Origin: a virus
Reading direction: 5' to 3' (one strand)
DNA: 64,000 nt
Virus record (IMG/VR): IMGVR_UViG_3300025102_007089
Location: 16,614-80,613 of that record
Each line of letters begins with the position of its first letter. Position 1 is the first letter of the stretch. Position numbers and translations under genes: made by a program. The notes beneath the pieces are model-generated. The model was not told the DNA's origin and searched no databases. It saw nothing but the letters and a program-made list of their open reading frames with translations. Below, in pieces: positions 52,938 through 62,080 of the stretch.

Positions 52938-54635
52938 TTATTGCAAAGGCATAAAGCCATTGTCTAATAATTCACCCATATCTTCTTCAACCTCATCCCC
53001 CATACCCCAAACTATAGGATTTAAGTTATAATTACCTTCACCAACAACAGTGTTATCCAGATATATTGACGTGTTATCTTCAAATAAAGTTACACCGAAA
53101 TCCATAGGTTCAATCACTAGAGGTTGACCGGTAGAATCAAACTCTACAATATCAAAATATCTTTGAGCTAATTCTTGATCTAATATATACAATGCATATA
53201 AAAGAGACATAACCCTATCATCATGCTCTCCGCTTCTTGCCTTCCAGGTACCATTAGGGTAACGAACAAAGTCTTTCAACTCTTTTAAGGTATCGATATC
53301 TCTCAAAGTAACAACTCTTAAATCATTGAGCCAGTATCTCATATTCAATACACCTTTATGTTTAGTATTTGTATGAGCTATCATACCTAACATTATATTT
53401 TTTCTATGAGCTTTTTGATTACCATATGATACTATTTTTTCATAACCTAAATCATTAGCTAATCTATCTACTACCTGAGCTCCACAATTATTTCGTTCAA
53501 TTAACGCTAAAGGTGATCCATAATTTCTTAAAATAGAATGAACCTTGTTAGTGTACTCTAAAGGAGGCATCTTATTATTGTGGTAAGTAGCTACTTGCCG
53601 TATATCAGTTGGATCAGTTATATCTAAAATTTGCATTACAGCTGCATCTTTCCCCACCCCTTCAGATGTATCAACCCCTGCAACATATATTCTAGATGGA
53701 TCTGGTTCTTCCCATATTTTATAATGCCCATCCTCTAAAACAATTTTGGGTTCTATAATTTTAGAGCTTAGCAATTCATATAATTCTTCATCAATAGAAG
53801 ATTCACCAAAATTTACAAACTCACATTCAAACTCTTGTATCCAAGCATCGTATGATCCTATAGCGTGTCTAGTAGCTTTAGCCCACTCTTCGTCTCTTCC
53901 TGGTACTTCATTCCACATTATCTTATCATGAGCCCAGTTATTAATACCGTCAACTGCTCCTGAATATATTTTATGAAAAAGATTACCTGTACCATTTGCA
54001 GTAGAACATACAAACACTTTAGAATTTTTAGAAGAAGTAATGATCGGAAAGACCGACTTCCAAAACTCTTCAACTAAATGAGGTTCAATAAATGCCATCT
54101 CATCAATAACTAAACAGTTAACAGATTGACCACGTGCAGCTGTACCGGTCGTAGTTGTAATACCTATACGGCTACCATTTTCTAAGGTCATTGACGTTTT
54201 AGCATATTCCTTAACCGGTGGCTTTAACCAGTTAGGTAATTCCTCATAAGCCATTCTTACTCTTTGAAATATTTCAATAGCGGTAGCTTCTTTGTTAGCT
54301 ACAAGGAGTATACGTTGATCACTATTGAAGCATGCTTGCCACAAAATATAGATAGTCATCATAGTGGACTTACCAATCTGTCTAGAAGCTAATAGACAAA
54401 AAAATCTATTATCTCTCATTTTTCTTAAAGCGCCTTTTTGAGCTTTATAAAGCTTTATTTTTTCTTTACCTCTATCTAGATTAATGATATGAAAGAAGTT
54501 TTCAGCAAAAAATAATATATTTTGCGAAGCTTTTTTTAACTGTTTAACTTGATCTTTTGTGTATTCTCCACGCCATTTAGTGTTGGGTAAATTTTTATTA
54601 CCCATGTAATACATGTTATTATTATTGTCAGGCAT
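52938..54635 (-). CDS. 17: Terminase large subunit (gp17)
   Basis: 565-residue packaging motor. ATPase: Walker A SRQIGKST (84-91), Walker B CLVIDEMA with D178-E179, coupling motif VCSTANG near 209. RNase H-like nuclease: D322 (GVDTSEG), E380 (LIERN) and H471-D472-D473. All catalytic residues are present. The start is set by a GATAAATA late box 6 bases upstream. Confidence 0.96.
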   Translation of the reverse strand: MPDNNNNMYYMGNKNLPNTKWRGEYTKDQVKQLKKASQNILFFAENFFHIINLDRGKEKIKLYKAQKGALRKMRDNRFFCLLASRQIGKSTMMTIYILWQACFNSDQRILLVANKEATAIEIFQRVRMAYEELPNWLKPPVKEYAKTSMTLENGSRIGITTTTGTAARGQSVNCLVIDEMAFIEPHLVEEFWKSVFPIITSSKNSKVFVCSTANGTGNLFHKIYSGAVDGINNWAHDKIMWNEVPGRDEEWAKATRHAIGSYDAWIQEFECEFVNFGESSIDEELYELLSSKIIEPKIVLEDGHYKIWEEPDPSRIYVAGVDTSEGVGKDAAVMQILDITDPTDIRQVATYHNNKMPPLEYTNKVHSILRNYGSPLALIERNNCGAQVVDRLANDLGYEKIVSYGNQKAHRKNIMLGMIAHTNTKHKGVLNMRYWLNDLRVVTLRDIDTLKELKDFVRYPNGTWKARSGEHDDRVMSLLYALYILDQELAQRYFDIVEFDSTGQPLVIEPMDFGVTLFEDNTSIYLDNTVVGEGNYNLNPIVWGMGDEVEEDMGELLDNGFMPLQ

Positions 54636-54641
54636 CGAAAA

Positions 54642-54662
54642 TATTTATCAATAGTATAAATA
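54642..54662. promoter_or_regulatory. Divergent late promoters between gp17 and a head gene
   Basis: Minus-strand GATAAATA (54642-54649) ends 6 bases before gp17. Plus-strand TATAAATA (54655-54662) ends 5 bases before ATG 54668. The two start codons are only 32 bases apart. Confidence 0.82.
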
Positions 54663-54667
54663 ATTAC

Positions 54668-55567
54668 ATGTCTAAAAAGAACGACTTGTATAGCCTAGGA
54701 GAAGCATACGGAAATATCCTAGATGGTGTTAATGTAGTTGAAGAGCAGGTACCTGTTGGTGAAATCGGAGAAGCTGATTTAGTAACCAAGGATACCGGTC
54801 CAACAGAAAAGGGAGGGTTCAAAGAAGCGGAAGTGGATATAACCAAAGCGGGCGATAAAGAAAACAAGTATAATATTAAAGGTCTTTCTTATGGAGATAA
54901 AAACGATCCTGGTACAGAATATGAAGGTCCAGAGCCTACAGGGAAAGGTAATGCTTATTCTGGTATTGTAGGTAAATCCGAAGAAGATGAGGAAGAGTTA
55001 GAAGAAAATGAAGAAAATTCTGAAGAAACAGAGAAAATTGCTCATGAGAGCCTAAATAATTTTATGGCTAAAAAATCTGTATTTGATCGACTTTATGATA
55101 AAGTAATGGTTAACGAAACTTATGAAATGGAAGAAGGTGATGATTCCATGGAAGAACTTGATGCTCTTGGATTAGATGATGCTGATCCTGATGGAGCTGA
55201 AGGTGAAGTTACTATTACACTAGACAAGGACACCGCTAAAACGTTACATGATATGATTGCTCAGCAATTAGAAGATGATGTTGAAGACGTTGAAGACGGG
55301 GAAATGGAAGAATTTGAAGATGAGGAGGCACCAGATAGTGAAGAAGCTCTTCCTGAAGAAGATGAAGAGGGCTACACTCCAATGAATACTCATTACAACG
55401 ATGGTAAGAATAACAAAGTTGGTAATTTGAAAGCTAAAGGAGGTGCCTCTGAAAAAGGTGCAGGTAAAAAGGGAGTTGATCCTGGCTCACCTATGAACAC
55501 TCATTACAACGACGGTAAGAATAACAAAGTCGGTAATCTCAAGACCGGTCAAAGCGCATACGAGTAA
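54668..55567 (+). CDS. Acidic late protein with a C-terminal repeat
   Basis: 299 residues. N-terminal LYSLGEAYGNILDGV is like the opening of the gene at 37646. The middle is very acidic (about 100-245), and the C-terminus holds two copies of PMNTHYNDGKNNKVGNLK at about 238-255 and 277-294. It could be a head core or decoration protein. A terminator follows, so it forms its own unit. Confidence 0.65.
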   Translation: MSKKNDLYSLGEAYGNILDGVNVVEEQVPVGEIGEADLVTKDTGPTEKGGFKEAEVDITKAGDKENKYNIKGLSYGDKNDPGTEYEGPEPTGKGNAYSGIVGKSEEDEEELEENEENSEETEKIAHESLNNFMAKKSVFDRLYDKVMVNETYEMEEGDDSMEELDALGLDDADPDGAEGEVTITLDKDTAKTLHDMIAQQLEDDVEDVEDGEMEEFEDEEAPDSEEALPEEDEEGYTPMNTHYNDGKNNKVGNLKAKGGASEKGAGKKGVDPGSPMNTHYNDGKNNKVGNLKTGQSAYE

Positions 55568-55586
55568 GATTAAAATTAAAGCTAAG

Positions 55587-55624
55587 AAAAGCCTGTTGAC
55601 TTAGGTCATCAGGCTTTTTTTATA
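55587..55624 (+). terminator. Rho-independent terminator
   Basis: AAGCCTG pairs with CAGGCTT, extended inside by TGAC/GTCA, followed by a T run. It separates the acidic late gene from the nucleotidyltransferase. Confidence 0.9.
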
Positions 55625-55630
55625 TAAATA
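55623..55630 (+). promoter_or_regulatory. Late promoter, TATAAATA, overlapping a terminator tail
   Basis: Perfect TATAAATA beginning in the T tract of the terminator and ending 8 bases before GTG 55639. Termination and re-initiation are nearly back to back. Confidence 0.8.
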
Positions 55631-55638
55631 TAATTGCT

Positions 55639-56679
55639 GTGAAGTTCTATAACAAAACTCTAAATAAAAAGTTTTGGTCTGAGGATAAAAAATTTGACCC
55701 AGACATACGAAAAAAGCTTTTAGCCATTACAGATGATTTTTTAGATAAGCTTAATTTAGAAGATGTAAATATATATGATATTACCTTAACTGGTAGTAAT
55801 AGTAATTATAATTATAATAAATTTTCAGATCTTGATGTTCATGTACTAATTGATTATAAAGATATTAATGATGATGAAGAATTAGTTAAAAAGGCATTAG
55901 ATGGTCAAAGATTTATGTGGAATCTAAGACATAATATAAGTCTGAAGGATCATGGTGTAGAAATGTATATGCAAGATAAGGATGAGCCTCATGTTGCATC
56001 AGGACTATACTCATTAAAAGATAATAAATGGATAACCGAGCCTAGTTATAATCCTCCAACTATAGATAAAAGAGATGTCTATAAAAAAGCTGAAACATTT
56101 GAAAACGATGTAAAGATATTAAAAGAAAGAGTTGATAAAGTTAAAGGAGTATCAGCTAAAGATTTACATGAAAAAGCTAATAACTTAAAAAAGAAAATTT
56201 CTAAGATGCGAAGAAGTGGCTTAGATAGAGAGGGTGAATTTAGTATTGAAAATCTAGCTTTTAAAATTTTACGTAATAAAGATGTTATAGGTGATCTTAT
56301 AGATATAATAGCTAGATCTTATGATAAAATTTATACCGAGAACTTTAAAACTTATTTTGAATATTTTCAAGGTGACAAATATTTAAAATTTAATGTTGGT
56401 AATAAGAATCCTAACAGAGTGGGATTAACTAAAAAACATCTAACTACAACACGAAAAGATTACAAGCATAAAAATCAACATGTTAAGAACTTAATGAACG
56501 GGGCTGCAGCTCAAATAAAGCTTATGGGTATGCCTATGTTTAATATGCTTAAAGATTATAATATGGCTTTTGAGCCTGGAAAGTCTAAAATGTTAGGTAA
56601 TTCAGATGTTGAATGTAAAATGTATGAAGATGAAGAAGGTAACAAATGTGCAAATATAAGTAGGAGAAATGGGATGTAA
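55639..56679 (+). CDS. Nucleotidyltransferase-fold protein among head genes
   Basis: 346 residues from GTG. The N-terminal domain has TGSNSNYNYNKFSDLDVHVL: G52-S53 and D64-x-D66 are the signature of polymerase-beta-type nucleotidyltransferases. The C-terminal 200 residues are helical and lysine-rich (NNLKKKISKMRRSGLDREGE). This fold can transfer AMP or other nucleotides to proteins, RNA or drugs. Late expression and its place before gp14 suggest that it is packaged or acts in assembly. It overlaps gp14 by 11 bases. Confidence 0.8.
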   Translation: MKFYNKTLNKKFWSEDKKFDPDIRKKLLAITDDFLDKLNLEDVNIYDITLTGSNSNYNYNKFSDLDVHVLIDYKDINDDEELVKKALDGQRFMWNLRHNISLKDHGVEMYMQDKDEPHVASGLYSLKDNKWITEPSYNPPTIDKRDVYKKAETFENDVKILKERVDKVKGVSAKDLHEKANNLKKKISKMRRSGLDREGEFSIENLAFKILRNKDVIGDLIDIIARSYDKIYTENFKTYFEYFQGDKYLKFNVGNKNPNRVGLTKKHLTTTRKDYKHKNQHVKNLMNGAAAQIKLMGMPMFNMLKDYNMAFEPGKSKMLGNSDVECKMYEDEEGNKCANISRRNGM

Positions 56680-57508
56680 TGAAAATAGATTGAATTGTAC
56701 TCCAGATGAAGTACTAGCTGCAACTGCTATAAAACAATGTAGCAAGTTAGTAGACCCTTCTGTTCTTCAAGCTGAACAATTAGTTTTTGATAAAGCTTAT
56801 GAAGATATAATTAACAGTTTTGGAGTAGAAATAGACTATTACGTTAATTCATTTTCATTATTATCAGCTGATTTACTATATGGTGAGCAACCAGCATCTG
56901 TATTTTTAGGTCCTACTAATTTAATGATGTATATCGAGTTATCTCAAGATGCTCTACAATTATCTAAATTTGGTTTTGATCCCGGAGATGAATTTACTGG
57001 TTATGTACATATTGATACATTCTCTGACGTGCTTTCTGCTAATACGTATTATGTACCAACTAATCAGGGTCTATTAAGTTCAGCTTTATCAGGTAGTGGA
57101 TTTGATAGTTCAGTAATATCTGAACTTAGTTCTATTGAACCTAAAGCAGGTGACTTAGTACAAGTAACTCCTCTAGGTTGTGATAGACCTGGACAAAGAG
57201 GGGCTAAAGTATACGAAATAACTGAAAAAATGGATGAAGATGTTTCAGCCCTTAACCCAGTTTTAGGACACTATGTTTTTAGAATAAGAGCTAAGCGCTT
57301 TGATTTCTCTTTCCAGGCTGAAGCTCCGCGTGAAAGAGTAGATAGTAATATATTTGAAAATTCATTCTCTGGTACTCTTTCAACTCAATTGTCGGGCGAT
57401 GAAGTATCAAGAGATAAAGGTTACACTTGGGATATAGATGACGAGAGCAAAGAGACTGTTTTCGATATGAGTACTAATAATACCGACATTTACGGTGATT
57501 ATTACTAA
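56669..57508 (+). CDS. 14: Neck protein gp14
   Basis: 279 residues (T4 gp14 256). LLYGEQPASVFLGPTNLMMY and KFGFDPGDEFTGYVHIDTF, with the terminal DIYGDYY, fit neck proteins of the gp14 family. With gp13 it forms the collar that seals the head and joins the tail. It lies next to the portal, in keeping with head-neck genes. Confidence 0.75.
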   Translation: MGCNENRLNCTPDEVLAATAIKQCSKLVDPSVLQAEQLVFDKAYEDIINSFGVEIDYYVNSFSLLSADLLYGEQPASVFLGPTNLMMYIELSQDALQLSKFGFDPGDEFTGYVHIDTFSDVLSANTYYVPTNQGLLSSALSGSGFDSSVISELSSIEPKAGDLVQVTPLGCDRPGQRGAKVYEITEKMDEDVSALNPVLGHYVFRIRAKRFDFSFQAEAPRERVDSNIFENSFSGTLSTQLSGDEVSRDKGYTWDIDDESKETVFDMSTNNTDIYGDYY

Positions 57509-57528
57509 AAGGTAAATAAATATGTATA

Positions 57529-59304
57529 ATGGCTGATCAAAATAAATCGTATGTGTCAAACGATGGAAGAGCATCTACGTTTGGTAGAAGTTTAGTTCAA
57601 TACATACAGAATAGATTACCCTATGCTGCAGGTGGGGAAGATGACTCGTTAAATCCAAAGTATAAAATTTTTAGAAATACGGGTATGAGAAGAGCTGATG
57701 CTCTTGCTAAAACTTCTGTTTCATCATCTAACCCTTATAATGCTACTCCTATAGGAGATTTTGGTAAAGATAATTCATTTGGTGATGTAATGTATGCAGC
57801 TTTATCACCTGATAAACCTGGTCGCTTAAAAGATTATAGAATTATGGCTGCAGCATCTGAAGTAGCTGATGCTTTAGATGAAATATGCGATGAGGTAATA
57901 AATGTTGATGATAATGGAGATGTATGCAAATTATCATACGATAATATAGATCTATCTGTAGATGAAAAAACTGAACTAGATAGAGAGTTCGGTAAATTTA
58001 CTGACTTTTTCGATCTTAAAAATAAAGGCTGGACATTTTTTAGACAGCTATTAGTTGAAGGTGAAGTATACTTTGAACTTATAGTACATGAAAGTTATAC
58101 TAATGAAGGTATATTAGGTGTTATTAATATACCTTCGGATATTATAGATCCTGTTTATAATAATATTCAAAATATGCTAGTTAAAGGATTTATTTATAAA
58201 AAACCTATTTTTAGTCCTTCTAATCCAGCAAAAGTTGAAAAAACTGAAATGATTCCTATGGAAGAGAATCAAATAGTTTACGTAAATTCTGGGGTTTATA
58301 ATGAAACTAAAAACTTTGTAATACCATTTTTAGAAAATGCTAGAAGACCTTATAGACAGCTGTCATTAATTGAAGATGCTATAGTAATTTATAGGTTGGT
58401 AAGAGCGCCTGAACGATTAGTATTTAACGTCGATGTAGGTAATATGGCACCTCCTAAAGCTGAAGCTTATCTACGTAAACTTATTCAAAATTATTGGTCA
58501 AGAAAAACTTTTGATAATAATCAAACTGATATAGTTAAAAAGTTTGAGCCACAATCTATGCTTGATGCTTTTTGGTTTGCTAAGCGCCAAGGATCTGAAG
58601 GTACTTCTGTTACACAATTGCCCGGTGGAGCTAATTTAGGTGAGTTGGCAGATCTAATGTATTTTATAAAGAAACTATATAGAGCTTTAAAAGTGCCTGG
58701 TGCTAGATTAGATCCACAAGATCAAGCTTCTGCAGACGGTTCAACTATGCTTAGAGAAGAACTTAAATTTGCTAAATTTGTTATTAGACAGCAACAGAGA
58801 TTTGCAGCAGGTATAAAGAGGGGATTCTTTACTCATCTTAAGATGAAGGGTCTTATAGACAAGTATGATATAAAAGAAAATAATTTAGAAGTTACTTTTA
58901 ATGTTCCTACTAATTTTTATGAGCTAAGAGAAAATCAAAAATTAGAAATTAAAGCTTCTAACTATAATAATCTAGCAGGAAATGAGTTTGTTTCTGCAAC
59001 ATACGCGCAGAAAAAATACTTAGGTTGGAAAGATAGAGATATTCTTGCAAATAGAGAGTTCTTAAGAAAGGATGCAGAGATGCAATGGGAGCTAGCTCAG
59101 ATTCAAAATGCTGGTCCTTCATGGAAAGAACAAGCAGCTATAGGTGAGCTACAAGCTGATGCAGCTGGCGGGGAAGGTGCTGGTGTAGGAGATGTAGGCG
59201 GCGGAGCTATACCAGAATTTGGAGGCGGTGAAGCTCAAGTAGATGAACCTGCAGACGCAGAAGCACCAGCTGGTGCAGAAGCTGAAGCAGATGTAACTAC
59301 TTAG
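57529..59304 (+). CDS. 20: Portal protein gp20
   Basis: 591 residues (T4 gp20 524). SSNPYNATPIGDFGKDNSFG, YRIMAAASEVADALDEICDE and DVGNMAPPKAEAYLRKLIQN, with RKTFDNNQTDI, are characteristic. It is the dodecameric vertex for packaging and ejection. The C-terminal 60 residues are glycine-, alanine- and glutamate-rich and probably disordered. Late box AATAAATA at 57515-57522, 6 bases upstream. Confidence 0.95.
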   Translation: MADQNKSYVSNDGRASTFGRSLVQYIQNRLPYAAGGEDDSLNPKYKIFRNTGMRRADALAKTSVSSSNPYNATPIGDFGKDNSFGDVMYAALSPDKPGRLKDYRIMAAASEVADALDEICDEVINVDDNGDVCKLSYDNIDLSVDEKTELDREFGKFTDFFDLKNKGWTFFRQLLVEGEVYFELIVHESYTNEGILGVINIPSDIIDPVYNNIQNMLVKGFIYKKPIFSPSNPAKVEKTEMIPMEENQIVYVNSGVYNETKNFVIPFLENARRPYRQLSLIEDAIVIYRLVRAPERLVFNVDVGNMAPPKAEAYLRKLIQNYWSRKTFDNNQTDIVKKFEPQSMLDAFWFAKRQGSEGTSVTQLPGGANLGELADLMYFIKKLYRALKVPGARLDPQDQASADGSTMLREELKFAKFVIRQQQRFAAGIKRGFFTHLKMKGLIDKYDIKENNLEVTFNVPTNFYELRENQKLEIKASNYNNLAGNEFVSATYAQKKYLGWKDRDILANREFLRKDAEMQWELAQIQNAGPSWKEQAAIGELQADAAGGEGAGVGDVGGGAIPEFGGGEAQVDEPADAEAPAGAEAEADVTT

Positions 59305-59710
59305 ACGGGTTATTACTAAAGAATTGAGTTCTATAATATATCATAGAACCAGCAGAACCATTAGCTGCTTTTTTAGCTGATACTTGATCACTGTTAGTCA
59401 ATCCTCTAATAGTTATTTCATGTAAATGATCAGCAGTTGACTTGAGTAATAATACACCTCTTGCTGCGTCAGAATACTTTGCAAACTCCCCGGTAACATT
59501 AATTGCAGCATTATCGCCTGGTCCTACAAAAATTAACACGCTTTGATCAGCATGATTCCATATAGTAACCTCAGAACATGGTTGGGAGCTTAACTGAACT
59601 AGTGCCTGACTACCAGGCATATGTGAATTAAAAGAAAAGCATTGGTTGGTGTTAAAGTATTGACTAGTACCATTTTCATTACTAGTAGGTATATTATAGT
59701 TTGAAGCCAT
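59297..59710 (-). CDS. Small late protein, possible head decoration
   Basis: 137 residues from ATG 59710 (MASNYNIPTSNENGTSQYFN). The frame is open further upstream, but the late box at 59716-59723 ends 5 bases before this ATG and decides the start. Beta-rich, with VTIWNHADQSVLIFVGPGDN, a jelly-roll-like pattern. It is inserted against the flow of the head genes between gp20 and gp13. Unknown family; surface decoration is a guess. Confidence 0.62.
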   Translation of the reverse strand: MASNYNIPTSNENGTSQYFNTNQCFSFNSHMPGSQALVQLSSQPCSEVTIWNHADQSVLIFVGPGDNAAINVTGEFAKYSDAARGVLLLKSTADHLHEITIRGLTNSDQVSAKKAANGSAGSMIYYRTQFFSNNPSK

Positions 59711-59715
59711 GTAAT

Positions 59716-59736
59716 TATTTATTAGAAGAATAAATA
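59716..59736. promoter_or_regulatory. Divergent late promoters, both 5 bases from start codons
   Basis: Minus AATAAATA (59716-59723) and plus AATAAATA (59729-59736) lie 5 bases apart. Each ends 5 bases before its ATG (59710 and 59742). Confidence 0.82.
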
Positions 59737-59741
59737 TTTTC

Positions 59742-60944
59742 ATGGCCTTAGCATGTGAAATTTCTCCATTATCAGCATTCCTTTCAACAAATCTTAATAA
59801 TAAGATTGAAACATATGATAGATTGGGTGATAGAATTAAGAGAGCGTTAGGATATCCATTAGTATCTTTAGAAATACATACTGATCAGTTAAGAGAAAAT
59901 ATTCAGATAGCTGCAGAATATTTTACAAAATACGCCGGCTTTACAAGAGAGTTTTTAATCTTTGACTCTAATATGTATGAAACAAATAAAGGTATAAGAT
60001 TAGATTTTTTATATACTTTAGCTAATCAAGATCTAGATTCAAATGAGAAAAAGCAGGCTGGTACTAATCCATCAGGACCTGGTCCAGAGTTTTATGGTGA
60101 AGCACCAGATAGCGTTTTTGTTGCAACTTCTACTCTTAGTTCTAGTGTTTTCGAAAATATATCATTTGCTACTGAACCTTCTTTATCAGGATCATTATCA
60201 GCTGACTTTGGTACTGATATTGTTAAGGGGGAGATAATTGATCAAACAATTTATTCAGCTATAACATCTTTAAGCTCAGCAACAGGAGCTAATTACGGTA
60301 CCTCGCTTAGTGGTCATTTCGATAATACAATAAAGCATACATATACAATTAAAGGGGCAGAAACTGAAACTACAATATTTCAGAATGCATTTGATTATGA
60401 TGTAATGGATTATAGAAAAGTAGTTGATGTAGTCGACTTCGAAGAAGGTTCATCTGAAGGTATTAATACTTTATTTACACTAGAACAAACTCTAGCTCAG
60501 CAAACTTATTTCAGTTACGCTCTAGGAAACTATGGATTTGATTTACTTTCATGGTATACTATGAAGGAGTTTCTAGATATGAGAGAAAAATTATTAGCTA
60601 TTCATAGAGATGTACAATTTGATCCAAGAACCCAGTACTTGAGAATGTATCCGCAGCCAGGTACTGATAGATTTTATGGGGTAGTTTCATGTTACTTAGA
60701 ACGGCCATTAAGAGATGTAATAAAAGAGCAATGGGTATATGAATATGCATTAGCATTATCTATGATTACTATAGGAAGAGTTAGAGGTAAGTTTGGCAAT
60801 GTAAATTTATTAGGTGGAGGATCTTTAAATTATGATATGATACAAGAAGGTACTACAAAGAAGGAAGAGCTAGAGAAAAAATTAATGGAAGGAGCTGCTC
60901 CAGGATTAGGTGACGGTGAACCTTCTATGTTCTTTGTAGGCTAA
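59742..60944 (+). CDS. 13: Neck protein gp13
   Basis: 400 residues (T4 gp13 309). KIETYDRLGDRIKRALGYPL, ALGNYGFDLLSWYTMKEFLD and FDPRTQYLRMYPQPG are typical. It works with gp14 in head completion. About 90 extra residues lie in a serine-rich insert (about 105-200). The start codon of gp4 overlaps its stop by one base. Confidence 0.88.
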   Translation: MALACEISPLSAFLSTNLNNKIETYDRLGDRIKRALGYPLVSLEIHTDQLRENIQIAAEYFTKYAGFTREFLIFDSNMYETNKGIRLDFLYTLANQDLDSNEKKQAGTNPSGPGPEFYGEAPDSVFVATSTLSSSVFENISFATEPSLSGSLSADFGTDIVKGEIIDQTIYSAITSLSSATGANYGTSLSGHFDNTIKHTYTIKGAETETTIFQNAFDYDVMDYRKVVDVVDFEEGSSEGINTLFTLEQTLAQQTYFSYALGNYGFDLLSWYTMKEFLDMREKLLAIHRDVQFDPRTQYLRMYPQPGTDRFYGVVSCYLERPLRDVIKEQWVYEYALALSMITIGRVRGKFGNVNLLGGGSLNYDMIQEGTTKKEELEKKLMEGAAPGLGDGEPSMFFVG

Positions 60945-61387
60945 TGAGAAGAAAGAAAAAATGGAGGCAGGGAGTATTTGTTCCACAAAACCAAAAAAAA
61001 TTTATAGGGGAGAGAGCAGTTTATAGATCAGGTCTTGAATTAAAGTTTTTTAGATTTTGCGATCAAAATAAAAATATAGTCCGGTGGGGTAGTGAGAATA
61101 TAATTATACCATATCGTAGTCCTCTTGATGATAGAATGCATAGATACTACGTTGATAATTATGTAGTTATCAAAGAAAAGAACGTCTTAAAAAAATACTG
61201 TGTTGAAATAAAACCATCAGCTCAAACTAAAAAACCACAAACAAAATACCGTAAAAAGCAACATCTTATTTACGAGCAAAAAATGTACGTTACTAACGTT
61301 GCTAAGTGGAAAGCAGCTAGAGAGTATTGTAAAAAAAGGGGTTATACCTTTCTTATTTTAACTGAGAAGGAGCTTTTTAGTCGCTAG
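60944..61387 (+). CDS. 4: Head completion protein gp4
   Basis: 147 residues (T4 gp4 150). KWRQGVFVPQNQKKFIGERA, YRSGLELKFFRFCDQNKN, YYVDNYVV, CVEIKPSAQTKKP and VAKWKAAREYCKKRGYTFLI line up with T4 gp4. D-x(n)-E-x-K in a PD-(D/E)XK layout suggests a nuclease-like fold. It acts after packaging, before tail joining. Confidence 0.92.
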   Translation: MRRKKKWRQGVFVPQNQKKFIGERAVYRSGLELKFFRFCDQNKNIVRWGSENIIIPYRSPLDDRMHRYYVDNYVVIKEKNVLKKYCVEIKPSAQTKKPQTKYRKKQHLIYEQKMYVTNVAKWKAAREYCKKRGYTFLILTEKELFSR

Positions 61388-61389
61388 CG

Positions 61390-61397
61390 CATAAATA
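61390..61397 (+). promoter_or_regulatory. Late promoter, CATAAATA
   Basis: GCGCATAAATA ends 6 bases before the ATG of gp21; the box starts 3 bases after the gp4 stop. Confidence 0.78.
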
Positions 61398-61403
61398 ACT
61401 TAT

Positions 61404-62069
61404 ATGGCTTTAAAATTGAATCTTGTAGTAGAGAACCCAGATGTAGCTGATGAGTTTGAGTACATTGAAGAAGAGACTAATAGAAATGAACCATCTAACC
61501 TTTACATTAAAGGTCCTTACATGATGGCTGAAGGGGTAAATAGAAATAATCGATTATATCCTCTAAACGAGCTTAAAAGAGAAGTTAAGCGCTATAATGA
61601 AGAAATGGTTATACCGGGTAGAGCCATGGGTGAGTTAAATCACCCTACTAGTGCTGATGTAGACCTTGAAAGAGCTTGTCATATGGTAACTGAAATAACG
61701 CAAGACGGTAATATTTTTTACGGTAAATCAAAAGTTTTAACAACACCATGTGGACAAATTGTACGTTCATTAATAAATGACGGTGTTAAAGTTGGTATGT
61801 CCTCTAGAGCATTAGGTACATTAGAAGAAGGAGCTGAGCATAATACTGTTAAAAATATGAAATTGGTTGCTGTAGATTGTGTAGCTGATCCTTCATATCC
61901 CAAAGCTTTTGTAAATGGAATTTTAGAATCTAAGCAATGGGTGTTAGCTGAAGACGGCAAATATGAGGAACATTACGATAATTTTGCAGCTAGTTTAGTT
62001 AATTTACCAAAAAAAGATGTAGAATCTTTTTTAACTAGTAGAATTTTAAGCTTTATCAAAAATTTGTAA
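61404..62069 (+). CDS. 21: Prohead protease gp21
   Basis: 221-residue serine protease that matures the prohead by cutting scaffold and capsid precursors. H80 in ELNHPTSADVDL and the SSRALG segment with S133/S134 are the expected catalytic residues; LERACHMV is also conserved-looking. The next genes are a small core-like protein, gp22 and gp23, as in T4. Confidence 0.93.
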   Translation: MALKLNLVVENPDVADEFEYIEEETNRNEPSNLYIKGPYMMAEGVNRNNRLYPLNELKREVKRYNEEMVIPGRAMGELNHPTSADVDLERACHMVTEITQDGNIFYGKSKVLTTPCGQIVRSLINDGVKVGMSSRALGTLEEGAEHNTVKNMKLVAVDCVADPSYPKAFVNGILESKQWVLAEDGKYEEHYDNFAASLVNLPKKDVESFLTSRILSFIKNL

Positions 62070-62080
62070 TAAATAATAAT

